Part shown: positions 24,604 through 32,697 of the stretch, piece after piece
Position numbering within the stretch: position 1 is the first letter of the stretch
How the letters are laid out: every line of letters begins with the position of its first letter
DNA from: DATBRC01 sp036560485
Lineage (GTDB): Bacteria > Pseudomonadota > Gammaproteobacteria > Burkholderiales > Burkholderiaceae_D
Length of the DNA: 45,412 nucleotides
NCBI GenBank assembly: GCA_036560485.1
Contig: DATBRC010000011.1
Coordinates: 1-45,412 of the forward strand
Reading direction: 5' to 3'
Position numbers and translations under genes: made by a program
The notes under the pieces: generated by a model
Database searches by the model: none
Told to the model about the DNA's origin: nothing
Seen by the model: the letters and a program-made list of their open reading frames with translations, nothing else

Positions 24604-25953
24604 TCAGGCTTGTGCGGTATTACCCATTAACTCATCGAATGGAACTGATTTCTCAGTCACCTTCGCTTTACCCAACACATAATTGACGACGTTTTCTTCT
24701 AAAACAAGAGCCTCGACCTCAGCCAAACGACGACGATCGCTAAAATAATATTTCAGGACTTGTTGTGGATCTTCATAGCTCTGTGCAAATTCTTCAACTT
24801 GGGCTTTTACTTGCTCAGGCGTTGCTTGCAAGTTATTTACTTTCACAACTTCAGCCAGAATCAAACCCAAGCGAACGCGACGTTCTGCTTGCGCTGTAAA
24901 GAGTTCAGGCGGAAACGGCATGTCCTTGACGTCCATGCCACGTTGCTTCATGTCCTGGCGCGTCATCTCGACCAAACGCTGAACGTCCTGATCGACTAAT
25001 GCTTTAGGTACATCCAATGCAGTTACCTTGATCAGCGAATCCATTACGCTGTCTTTGGTTTTGGCTTTTGCACGACCGCTGACTTCACGCTCGAGATTCG
25101 CTTTGATGTCAGCGCGCATCTTTTGGATATCTCCATCCGGAATGCCGAGTGACTTGGCAAATTCAGCGTCCACTTCCGGCATATGCGCCCACTCCAGCTT
25201 TTTCAGCGTGATTGTGAATTCAGCAGTTTTTCCTGCAACGTCCTTGCCATGATAATCGGCAGGAAACGGCAGAGGGAAGGTCTTGGATTCGCCAACTTTC
25301 AAACCGATGGTAGCCGCTTCAAATTCAGGCAACATGCGACCTTCGCCTAGTTCAAATGCATAGTTATCTGCCTTGCCGCCTTGGAATTCAACACCATCGA
25401 TCTTGCCAACGAAGTCAACAGTCACGCGATTACCCTTTTGTGCTGTCAAATCTGAACCGCCGTCGCCATGCGCGCCCTGCTCGCCTTTGACGTGGTAATG
25501 CACGCGTTGCTTGCGCAAAATATCGATCGTCTTGTCGATTTCCGCTTCGGAAACAGTTGTAGTAATTTTTTCAACTGCTGCACCGGACAAGTCACCGAGC
25601 GTTACATCAGGATAAATTTCAAAAACCGCATCAAAAGCAATTGAGCCATCTTTTGCATCAGCGTCTTTCTTCGGCTCGATCTTTGGGTAACCAGCCACAC
25701 GCAAGTTGTTTTCATTCGCGGCATCGTTGAATGCGCGGCCAACTTTGTCGTTCAATACTTCGGTCTCGACTTGATAGCCGTATTGAGCAGCGATCATTTT
25801 CATTGGCACTTTGCCTGGGCGAAAGCCTGGGGCTTTTGCTGTACGCGCGCGGGCTTTCAAGCGTTTTTCAACTTCAGCCTGCACATCTGCCAATGGAAGA
25901 GTGATCGTGATACGACGCTCTAATTTCTCTAGGGTTTCGACTGCAATTGCCAT
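24604..25953 (-). CDS. tig: Trigger factor
   Basis: Trigger factor is the ribosome-bound chaperone and prolyl isomerase that meets nascent chains. The 449 residues contain the ribosome-binding domain with the signature GFRPGKVP (about residues 43-50), an FKBP-type isomerase domain (RVTVDFVGKIDGVEF to ELGEGRMLPEFE), and the C-terminal helical chaperone arms. The start is the ATG at 25953, only 29 bases after the encoded CCA end of tRNA-Leu, so the tRNA is likely part of the tig transcript and its 3' processing would define the tig mRNA end. Confidence 0.96.
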   Translation of the reverse strand: MAIAVETLEKLERRITITLPLADVQAEVEKRLKARARTAKAPGFRPGKVPMKMIAAQYGYQVETEVLNDKVGRAFNDAANENNLRVAGYPKIEPKKDADAKDGSIAFDAVFEIYPDVTLGDLSGAAVEKITTTVSEAEIDKTIDILRKQRVHYHVKGEQGAHGDGGSDLTAQKGNRVTVDFVGKIDGVEFQGGKADNYAFELGEGRMLPEFEAATIGLKVGESKTFPLPFPADYHGKDVAGKTAEFTITLKKLEWAHMPEVDAEFAKSLGIPDGDIQKMRADIKANLEREVSGRAKAKTKDSVMDSLIKVTALDVPKALVDQDVQRLVEMTRQDMKQRGMDVKDMPFPPELFTAQAERRVRLGLILAEVVKVNNLQATPEQVKAQVEEFAQSYEDPQQVLKYYFSDRRRLAEVEALVLEENVVNYVLGKAKVTEKSVPFDELMGNTAQA

Positions 25954-25982
25954 GTGAATCGTCCAAAAAATAAAGAATTCTG

Positions 25983-26069
25983 TGGTGCGAGGAGGGGGAC
26001 TCGAACCCCCACACCATTACTGGCGTCAGGACCTAAACCTGGTGCGTCTACCAATTTCGCCATCCTCGC
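25983..26069 (-). tRNA. tRNA-Leu (anticodon TAG)
   Basis: The 87-nt reverse complement has acceptor arms GCGAGGA/TCCTCGC, the class II long variable arm, anticodon loop TTTAGGT (TAG), T arm GGGGGTTCGAGTCCCCC and an encoded CCA. It lies immediately upstream of tig, with no terminator between. Confidence 0.97.
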
Positions 26070-26104
26070 GGGAATATGCACATTCCAACCGTGCAAAAAA
26101 CAGA

Positions 26105-26131
26105 GGGCAACCTTAAAGTAAATGGTCGCCC
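26105..26131. other. Hairpin upstream of tRNA-Leu
   Basis: GGGCAACC and GGTCGCCC form an 8-bp stem (one G-T type mismatch) around an 11-base A/T-rich loop. On the minus strand it is followed by TCTGTTTTTT, like a terminator, but no gene upstream on that strand needs one. It lies in the 226-bp divergent gap between tRNA-Leu and hpnC. Confidence 0.5.
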
Positions 26132-26295
26132 TACGTTGCTTTCGTTACTTCAACCGGGCATTTTACTGGATTTTCCAGCCATCTGCCGCGATTTTTAATG
26201 GTTGCGCGATACCGTATAGCTGGTGCAAGTAAAACCGTTAGAATCCTGTTTCGATTTTAGTGCTGCTATGCGTTTCTCTTTAACAATATCTGCCC

Positions 26296-27105
26296 ATGTC
26301 CGTTGAGCATTACGAAAACTTTCCGGTCGCTTCGATCCTGTTGCCACGCAAACTGCGTCCTGCGGTTGAGGCAATCTATGCATTTGCACGTAGTGCGGAT
26401 GATCTCGCAGATGAAGGTGACGCAACGCCGGAAGCGCGCCTTGCTGCGCTGAATGCCTATGAGTCAACGCTCGACCAAATTCAAAACCGGCAGCCCGCTG
26501 ATAACAATCTCTTCAAAACACTGGCAAATATTGTGCATGCTTACGACCTGCCTCTGCAGCCATTCCGCAATCTGTTATCGGCATTCAAACAGGATGTTGT
26601 GACCAAACGCTATCCGACTTACGAAGCCATGCTGGATTATTGCAGCCGTTCCGCCAATCCGGTTGGGAATCTGATGTTACGGCTCTACGGTCAAGCCGAT
26701 GCGCAAAATCTGTGTGATTCCGATGCGATTTGTTCGGCCTTGCAGATCATCAATTTTTGGCAGGATATCGCAATCGATTGGCAGAAGGATCGTATTTATT
26801 TGCCACTGGAAGACCTAGCCCGATTCGGAGTAACAGAAAAACATTTAGTCGATGGCCAAGTCGATGCGTGTTGGCGCGCGCTGATGGTATTTGAAATCAA
26901 ACGTGTACGTGAATTAATGCTGTCCGGCGCGCCGTTAGCGTTACGCTTACGTGGTCGAATCGGTTGGGAACTGCGTTTGGTTATTCAAGGTGGATTACGG
27001 ATTTTGGAACGGATTGAAGCAGTGGATTACGATGTGTTCAATCAACGTCCCCAATTGCGGAAAACCGACTGGCTATTGATGGCTTGGCGTGCGTTACGCA
27101 TGTAG
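26296..27105 (+). CDS. hpnC: Hydroxysqualene synthase HpnC
   Basis: HpnC converts presqualene diphosphate to hydroxysqualene in the three-enzyme bacterial route to squalene. The 269-residue protein is a trans-isoprenyl diphosphate synthase of the squalene/phytoene type, with the first aspartate-rich motif SADDLADEGD at residues 33-42 and the second in IINFWQDIAIDWQKDRIYLP. The start MSVEHYENFPVASILLP is typical of HpnC rather than HpnD. It is separated from hpnD by an opposite-strand HDOD gene instead of being in one operon with it. No squalene-hopene cyclase is in the window. Confidence 0.92.
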   Translation: MSVEHYENFPVASILLPRKLRPAVEAIYAFARSADDLADEGDATPEARLAALNAYESTLDQIQNRQPADNNLFKTLANIVHAYDLPLQPFRNLLSAFKQDVVTKRYPTYEAMLDYCSRSANPVGNLMLRLYGQADAQNLCDSDAICSALQIINFWQDIAIDWQKDRIYLPLEDLARFGVTEKHLVDGQVDACWRALMVFEIKRVRELMLSGAPLALRLRGRIGWELRLVIQGGLRILERIEAVDYDVFNQRPQLRKTDWLLMAWRALRM

Positions 27106-27127
27106 CCAATCATGCGGATCCATCGGA

Positions 27128-28225
27128 TCAAGAAGGATTTTTGGATTCGATACTTGCGTCGTATTCTTCTAGAGGGTTGAGCTCGCCGTAACAACTGATG
27201 GCTTTCTCGGAAAGATTCTTCAAAAGGCGCGGATCACCCTCGGTCAATCGATCATTTTCCACCAGAACCTTGACCTTGCTTAGGTAATCTCCCAACGACA
27301 ATATTCTTCCGATGGGTGACATTTTCGCCGTATCGAATACCTTGCCCTGCTCTTCGATTGCAGTTATCACCGAATCCGGGAATTTCCATTCTTTGCCGAT
27401 ACTGCATGATAAAAAACGTGCATGGCGGAACAGATAGGTGCAAAACGTTTCCGATCCAATCGGCCCCTTCCCATTGGAAATCTGATCCATGATTCGCAAT
27501 GAAACAATGAGTCCGACATTCTGTATCAACCCAGCCAAGAATGCTTCAAATGGGTCGACCGCTTCGTCTGCAGCCAACATACGATTGGCGATGGCGCAAC
27601 GTGCCGATTGATCCCAAATTCGAGGCGCCACCAATTTGGTAAAGTCACCGGAATTCATATCAATGATCGGCTTGAAGGCCACACTCGTGATCAATTGGCG
27701 CAATCCGTTTTGCCCCAACACCATGACCGAATGTTCTATGCTCGTAATAGGTTGCAATGGATTGTAGTAAGAACTGTTGGCAAGCCTGAGAATGGCAGCG
27801 ACCAATACAACATCGTTTGAAATTTTGCGCGACAAATCTCCCACAGAAAAATTTTCGCTACGCAGGCTTTGCAATAACTGTGGCACCAATCCCGGCATGC
27901 GCCTGACAAGGTTTGCACCGGATTGGTTGGATTTCACAATACGTTCAAGTGAATCCAGAATCTCTTTTTCGACCTGGCTGGCGTCCAGATCGGAGTTGTC
28001 GTTCGCGAATAACCAATTATGATAATTGGCACTGACATCATCTCGCTGCTGCCAAGATGCGCCACAAGATTTATTGTCGACCAGCGCTGCAGCTTTTGGC
28101 GTATCAGCTTCTTCCATAGGCAATGCAACTTCAACGAGATCGTCCTCCACCTTGGCCGCAATGCCACCCCTGCTCACAGGTTTATAGTTTGCAGAAAAGA
28201 ATAAACGCCGCAGTAATTCAAACAT
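27128..28225 (-). CDS. HDOD-domain signalling protein
   Basis: The 365-residue protein has an HDOD domain at about residues 110-300, recognisable in MPGLVPQLLQSLRSENFSVGDLSRKI, ILRLANSSYYNP, ITSIEHSVMVLGQNGLRQLI and the later FLAGLIQNVGLIVSLRI. HDOD domains are degenerate relatives of HD phosphohydrolases and usually act in signalling without known catalysis. The N-terminal 100 residues are acidic and show no recognised domain. It sits in antisense orientation between hpnC (convergent, 22-bp gap) and hpnD (divergent, 255-bp gap), breaking up the squalene genes. Its signal and partner are unknown. Confidence 0.85.
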   Translation of the reverse strand: MFELLRRLFFSANYKPVSRGGIAAKVEDDLVEVALPMEEADTPKAAALVDNKSCGASWQQRDDVSANYHNWLFANDNSDLDASQVEKEILDSLERIVKSNQSGANLVRRMPGLVPQLLQSLRSENFSVGDLSRKISNDVVLVAAILRLANSSYYNPLQPITSIEHSVMVLGQNGLRQLITSVAFKPIIDMNSGDFTKLVAPRIWDQSARCAIANRMLAADEAVDPFEAFLAGLIQNVGLIVSLRIMDQISNGKGPIGSETFCTYLFRHARFLSCSIGKEWKFPDSVITAIEEQGKVFDTAKMSPIGRILSLGDYLSKVKVLVENDRLTEGDPRLLKNLSEKAISCYGELNPLEEYDASIESKNPS

Positions 28226-28292
28226 GGATAACCTTCGGTATTTTCAACATTATTGAAATCGATAAGCCGTAAATGGATTTTTTCATGACATG

Positions 28293-28314
28293 CAGATAAT
28301 CGCGACATTATCTG
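28293..28314. promoter_or_regulatory. Operator-like inverted repeat between HDOD gene and hpnD
   Basis: CAGATAAT and ATTATCTG are perfect inverted repeats separated by 6 bases (CGCGAC) in the 255-bp divergent gap. The spacing fits a dimeric regulator. No further gene is seen in the gap. Function is inferred only from symmetry and location. Confidence 0.45.
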
Positions 28315-28480
28315 TACCAATAGAGACAATAACCCGATATAAACACCAGCAATGATGTTTTTATACAACTTTTAGGACTCAATCACATAACCGGAATATC
28401 CTGCCACCTCATCAAAACAGTTTGTCCCATGGTTCTTAGTCGGCTAGCATAGCGACTTCATTCAGTTTTGCTTCCCATTT

Positions 28481-29314
28481 ATGTCACCCGACGAATACTG
28501 CCAACAAAAAGCTGCGCAAAGCGGCTCCAGCTTTTATTACAGCTTTTTGTTCCTTCCACCAGAACGGCGTCGCGCCATCACCGCGCTTTATGCGTTTTGC
28601 CGTGAAGTGGATGACACGGTGGATGAATGCACTGACGCGTCCATCGCACGTAATAAATTGGCTTGGTGGCGTAAAGAAATCGGTGCGATGGTGACTGGTA
28701 ATCCGACGCATCCTGTGACCAAGGCTTTACAGCCGCACTTGGTGCCGTATTCACTTGAGAGCAAACATTTATTGGCGATTATCGATGGCATGGAAATGGA
28801 TCTCGATCAAACTCGCTACCTCGACTATCCAGGTCTGCAAAAATATTGCTGGCACGTGGCTGGCGTCGTCGGCATTTTATCGGCCAGTATCTTTGGCTTT
28901 ACCCGTCCGGAAACTTTGCAATATGCAGAGAAACTGGGGCTCGCTTTCCAGCTCACCAATATCATCCGCGACGTTGGAGAAGATGCGCGCAAGGGGCGCA
29001 TTTACTTGCCTATCAATGAACTGCAACAATTCAATGTCACCGCAGCCGATCTGCTGAATGCCAAGCATAGCGAAAACTTTGAGAAATTGATGCTGTTTCA
29101 AATTCAACGTGCGCAAGCCGTATATGACGAAGCATTTGCGTTGCTACCCAAAGAAGACCGTCGCGCACAACGACCTGGCCTGATCATGGCAGCCATTTAT
29201 CACGCGTTGCTCGACGAAATTGAACGCGATGGTTATCACGTGCTGAATCAACGGATTTCGTTGACACCGATTCGCAAACTTTGGCTGGCTTGGAAAACCT
29301 ATGTGCGTGGATGA
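28481..29314 (+). CDS. hpnD: Presqualene diphosphate synthase HpnD
   Basis: HpnD condenses two farnesyl diphosphate molecules to presqualene diphosphate. The 277-residue protein starts MSPDEYCQQKAAQSGSSFYY, typical of HpnD, and has the aspartate-rich motif EVDDTVDEC at residues 42-50 and the second motif NIIRDVGEDARKGRIYLP. It overlaps hpnE by four bases (ATGA), so the two are translationally coupled. No good ribosome-binding site precedes the ATG. It is a distant homologue of hpnC. Confidence 0.93.
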   Translation: MSPDEYCQQKAAQSGSSFYYSFLFLPPERRRAITALYAFCREVDDTVDECTDASIARNKLAWWRKEIGAMVTGNPTHPVTKALQPHLVPYSLESKHLLAIIDGMEMDLDQTRYLDYPGLQKYCWHVAGVVGILSASIFGFTRPETLQYAEKLGLAFQLTNIIRDVGEDARKGRIYLPINELQQFNVTAADLLNAKHSENFEKLMLFQIQRAQAVYDEAFALLPKEDRRAQRPGLIMAAIYHALLDEIERDGYHVLNQRISLTPIRKLWLAWKTYVRG

Positions 29315-30654
29315 ATAGTGCAATGAAGACTGCGGCACGCAAGATTGCGATTGTCGGTGCAGGCTGGGCCGGTTGTGCTGCAGCAGTCGAACTCACACGA
29401 CTAGGTCATCGCGTTACGTTGTTCGAAGCTTCACGCACACTCGGCGGACGTGCACGCCGAGTCGAAATCGATCACAAGCTGCTCGATAACGGACAACACA
29501 TATTGCTCGGTGCTTACAAGGAAACATTGCGTTTGATGCGCATCGTCGGTATCGATGCTGAGCAGGCATTGTTGCGACTGCCGCTGCAAATGCGTTACCC
29601 AGCGGACAGCGGTGGCATGGACTTTATCACTCCGCATCTGCCTGCGCCATTTCACTTGCTTGCTGCCCTGTGGCGCGCCACCGGATTAACAAAAGACGAC
29701 AAACTCGCACTCGCCCGTTTTTCCACCACGGCGCGCTGGATGGATTGGCGGCTCGATACGGACTGCACGGTTACAGAATTGTTGACGCGTTTTGATCAAA
29801 CCGAGCGCTTGACCAAATTGATGTGGCGACCGCTTTGTATTGCTGCATTGAACACGTCTCCCGAAACCGCTTCTGCACAAGTATTCTTGAACGCATTGCG
29901 TGACAGTTTGGGCGCACGCCGTGCAGCATCCGATATGCTGATTCCACGTGTGGATTTAACCAGTCTGTTTCCGCAACAAGCGGCTGCCTTTATCGAACAA
30001 CATGGCGGTGTGGTTGATATTGGTGCGACAGTTAAATCCATTGAGAAGAACGTCAATGATTGGCGTCTTGAGATTTCCGGCGCTCATTATGCGAACAATC
30101 ACTCAATGACATTTGATGCCGTCATCGTTGCCACACAATCTGATCATGTGCATGGATTGATTGGTCATTTGATTGCGCCGGCAAAATTGCCTGCATATAC
30201 CTACGAGCCAATCACCACCTGTTACTTGCAGTATTCACCAGAGCTGTGTTTGACGCAGCCGTTTTTTGCTTTGGTCGACGATGCTACCGCAAATAAATGG
30301 GGGCAATTTGTGTTTGATCGAGGACAACTCGATACGAAGCAAGCAGGGTTATTGGCGGTTGTTGTGAGTGCTTCGCATGAGGCAATTGCGATGGGGCATA
30401 CTGCATTGATAGCGTCAGTGGCAGCACAATTAGCTGAGGTTTTCAAACGTCCGGAATTGGCGCAGCCAGTTTGGACAAAAGTGATTTCCGAAAAGCGCGC
30501 CACTTTTTCCTGCACTCCCGCATTAAGCAGACCTGAGAATGCAACATCAATAAACGGGCTGGTGATTGCAGGAGATTACACCGCAAGTGATTATCCGGCG
30601 ACGATAGAGTCGGCAGTCAGAAGCGGCGTTGCTGCGGCGAAGCTGCTGTCTTGA
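29311..30654 (+). CDS. hpnE: Hydroxysqualene dehydroxylase HpnE
   Basis: HpnE is an FAD-dependent amine-oxidase-fold enzyme that reduces hydroxysqualene to squalene. The 447-residue protein begins MNSAMKTAARK, followed by the dinucleotide-binding motif IAIVGAGWAGCAAAVELTRLG, the acidic strand end VTLFEAS, the GGRARR motif and LDNGQHILLGAY. The C-terminus has the FAD-binding GLVIAGDYTASDYPATIESAVRSG. The start at 29311 overlaps the hpnD stop; ATG 29323 is an alternative. Downstream is a palindromic repeat that may serve as the terminator. Confidence 0.93.
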   Translation: MNSAMKTAARKIAIVGAGWAGCAAAVELTRLGHRVTLFEASRTLGGRARRVEIDHKLLDNGQHILLGAYKETLRLMRIVGIDAEQALLRLPLQMRYPADSGGMDFITPHLPAPFHLLAALWRATGLTKDDKLALARFSTTARWMDWRLDTDCTVTELLTRFDQTERLTKLMWRPLCIAALNTSPETASAQVFLNALRDSLGARRAASDMLIPRVDLTSLFPQQAAAFIEQHGGVVDIGATVKSIEKNVNDWRLEISGAHYANNHSMTFDAVIVATQSDHVHGLIGHLIAPAKLPAYTYEPITTCYLQYSPELCLTQPFFALVDDATANKWGQFVFDRGQLDTKQAGLLAVVVSASHEAIAMGHTALIASVAAQLAEVFKRPELAQPVWTKVISEKRATFSCTPALSRPENATSINGLVIAGDYTASDYPATIESAVRSGVAAAKLLS

Positions 30655-30657
30655 CGC

Positions 30658-30830
30658 TCCTCCCCTTTCAAGTGGGAGGTTGGGTGGGGGATGGGTCCGT
30701 GCGAAATTACATCAAACCCATCCCTCCTTGCAGGACGCATTCAGGCTTTCAAGCCTGAACCGTTCCGCAGGCAAGCGGCATGCCGTTTGAATTCCCTGCT
30801 ACACCCCTATCCCCCCCTTGAAAGGGAGGT
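30658..30830. repeat. Palindromic repeat element between hpnE and radA
   Basis: The ends are related by inversion: CTCCCCTTTCAAG near 30660-30672 and CTTGAAAGGGAGG near 30817-30829. Inside are GGGATGGGT-like and ACCCATCCC segments (30688-30696 and 30717-30724), a tight hairpin TTCAGGCTT/AAGCCTGAA at 30740-30748 and 30751-30759, and a CGGCATGCCG palindrome at 30776-30785. There is no credible coding capacity. It fills the whole convergent gap between hpnE and radA and could end both transcripts. Confidence 0.65.
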
Positions 30831-30839
30831 AATCCACTA

Positions 30840-32213
30840 TCATGATTCAGCATCGCGTATCTTTGACATCGCATCATCAATACGGTCCACGCCAATAATC
30901 GTCAGCCCTTCAATCTTCTGCTTCGGTGCATTCGATTTGGGAATCATCGCAATCGAAAAACCAAGCTTCGCAGCTTCACGCAAACGTTCCTGTCCTCGTG
31001 GTGCCGGGCGAATTTCTCCCGCCAACCCCACTTCGCCAAAAACAACCAAACCGCGCGGCAACGGCTTATTCCTCATCGAAGAATGAATCGCGAGCAAGAC
31101 CGCAAGATCAGCCGCAGGTTCCGTAATCTTGACACCACCCACCGCATTGATGAAAACGTCCTGATCAAATGCTGCGATGCCGGCGTGGCGATGCAATACC
31201 GCCAACAACATCGCCAAACGATTCTGTTCCAGGCCAACCGACAAACGCCGTGCATTCGGCGCATGCGATGCATCGACCAGCGCTTGAATCTCAACCAGCA
31301 AAGGCCGCGTGCCTTCTTGCGTCACCATCACGCATGAGCCGGCGACCTGGTTATCGTGCTGCGACAAGAATAGTGCGGAAGGATTGGATACACCCTTCAA
31401 GCCTTTTTCCGTCATCGCAAATACGCCCAGCTCATTGACTGCGCCAAAGCGGTTCTTGAATGCACGCACCAAGCGAAAACTGGAATGCGTGTCGCCTTCA
31501 AAATACAAAACCGTATCGACGATATGTTCCAACACGCGTGGCCCTGCCAACGCGCCCTCTTTCGTCACATGACCAACCATGATGATGGTGATACCGGATT
31601 GTTTGGCGACACGTGTCAACTGTGCAGCGCACTCACGCACTTGCGCAACCGAACCCGGCGCGGAAGTCAACGCATCGGAATACATGGTTTGGATCGAATC
31701 GATGACTGCGACTTGCGGCTTGTGCTCGACCAGCGTCTTCAGAATTTTTTCAAGCTGGATTTCAGCTTGCAGTTTCAATTCTTTGGCATCAACGGCCAAG
31801 CGCTTGGCACGCAATGCGATTTGCGCGCCTGATTCTTCGCCGCTGACATACAAGACTTTTTTAACGCGCGACATGTTTGCCAATGCTTGCAGCAGCAAAG
31901 TCGATTTACCGATACCCGGATCGCCACCGATCAACACGACACCACCGGCAACCAGGCCACCGCCCAAGACGCGATCGAATTCTTCGATGCCGGTGGTGAA
32001 GCGTGGCACATCGATCGCTTCGATATCCGACAATGTGAGAACCGGCGACGTCTGCGCCAGTCCTTGATGCTGATTGGAAAAACGGTTGCCGACTGCTTCG
32101 ATCACCGTTTCAACCAGGGTATTCCATTGTCCGCAGGATGGGCATTGGCCGACCCATTTGTTGGTGACGCCACCGCATTCTGTGCAGGTGTAATTGGTTT
32201 TAGGTTTGGCCAT
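30840..32213 (-). CDS. radA: DNA repair protein RadA (Sms)
   Basis: RadA is a RecA-related hexameric helicase that processes recombination intermediates. The 457 residues contain an N-terminal zinc finger (CTECGG and CPSCGQW), Walker A GGDPGIGKSTLLLQ at about residues 95-108, the KNRFGAVNELGVF motif specific to RadA, and a C-terminal Lon-like domain without the protease dyad. The ATG at 32213 is preferred over the adjacent TTG. An AT-rich unknown gene lies 18 bp upstream and alr beyond that, all in one leftward direction. Confidence 0.96.
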   Translation of the reverse strand: MAKPKTNYTCTECGGVTNKWVGQCPSCGQWNTLVETVIEAVGNRFSNQHQGLAQTSPVLTLSDIEAIDVPRFTTGIEEFDRVLGGGLVAGGVVLIGGDPGIGKSTLLLQALANMSRVKKVLYVSGEESGAQIALRAKRLAVDAKELKLQAEIQLEKILKTLVEHKPQVAVIDSIQTMYSDALTSAPGSVAQVRECAAQLTRVAKQSGITIIMVGHVTKEGALAGPRVLEHIVDTVLYFEGDTHSSFRLVRAFKNRFGAVNELGVFAMTEKGLKGVSNPSALFLSQHDNQVAGSCVMVTQEGTRPLLVEIQALVDASHAPNARRLSVGLEQNRLAMLLAVLHRHAGIAAFDQDVFINAVGGVKITEPAADLAVLLAIHSSMRNKPLPRGLVVFGEVGLAGEIRPAPRGQERLREAAKLGFSIAMIPKSNAPKQKIEGLTIIGVDRIDDAMSKIRDAES

Positions 32214-32231
32214 CAATAGACAATTCCATTT

Positions 32232-32684
32232 TTAAATTGCATAACTTTTACACTCGCGCCATAAGCTTTGCATCCGTTTATTTCCATCAATTTTTGGACA
32301 TTTTCCTTTTGTGAGCATGATAGTCAGTCGATTCTTGGTTACACCAATTTCATATTGCATTTTCTTGAAAACAAACTCTTCAACGGTCCATTTAAAGCCA
32401 TAGTTTCGACAAAGAATTTCGCCGAAGTAAAATCCTATTGCGTGTGGTAATGAATATCCGGTTCCACCAGAATCGGGGCGTCTCATCTGAAAATACCATG
32501 CCTCTAATTCTTTAAGACTTTCAATTGAAAAATTGAGCCCAAGTGCGGCACTGTGTTCGGAAATAAACTCAAAAAGCGTTGCATCACGTTGAGTCAACAA
32601 ATTCTGTTCCGCTTCCCCCTTATTAGAAAAAATAGGAAGTTGTTCTGCATATTGTTTTGCTACGATCATTCCTTGGCGTGACAT
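32232..32684 (-). CDS. Hypothetical protein, AT-rich, unknown function
   Basis: I do not recognise this 150-residue protein. The start MSRQGMIVAKQ at 32684 is chosen because AGGAAG lies 5 bases before it and it falls after the alr stop; the frame itself is open further upstream into alr. The middle reads SLPHAIGFYFGEILCRNYGFKWTVEEFVFKKM, a mixed helix/strand pattern, and it ends in a lysine- and cysteine-containing segment (KGKCPKIDGNK). No signal peptide or membrane segment is present. GC content is visibly lower (about 35-40% in sampled lines) than in alr (about 60% in a sampled line), suggesting later acquisition. It may be a small soluble immunity-like or regulatory protein, but this is a guess. 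Confidence 0.75.
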   Translation of the reverse strand: MSRQGMIVAKQYAEQLPIFSNKGEAEQNLLTQRDATLFEFISEHSAALGLNFSIESLKELEAWYFQMRRPDSGGTGYSLPHAIGFYFGEILCRNYGFKWTVEEFVFKKMQYEIGVTKNRLTIMLTKGKCPKIDGNKRMQSLWRECKSYAI

Positions 32685-32697
32685 TTTTCTTCCTAAT

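Noticed and set aside
30691..31086. Open frame starting in the hpnE-radA repeat and running antisense into radA
   Set aside because: It is a shadow of the radA reading frame and repeat; no family-like sequence.
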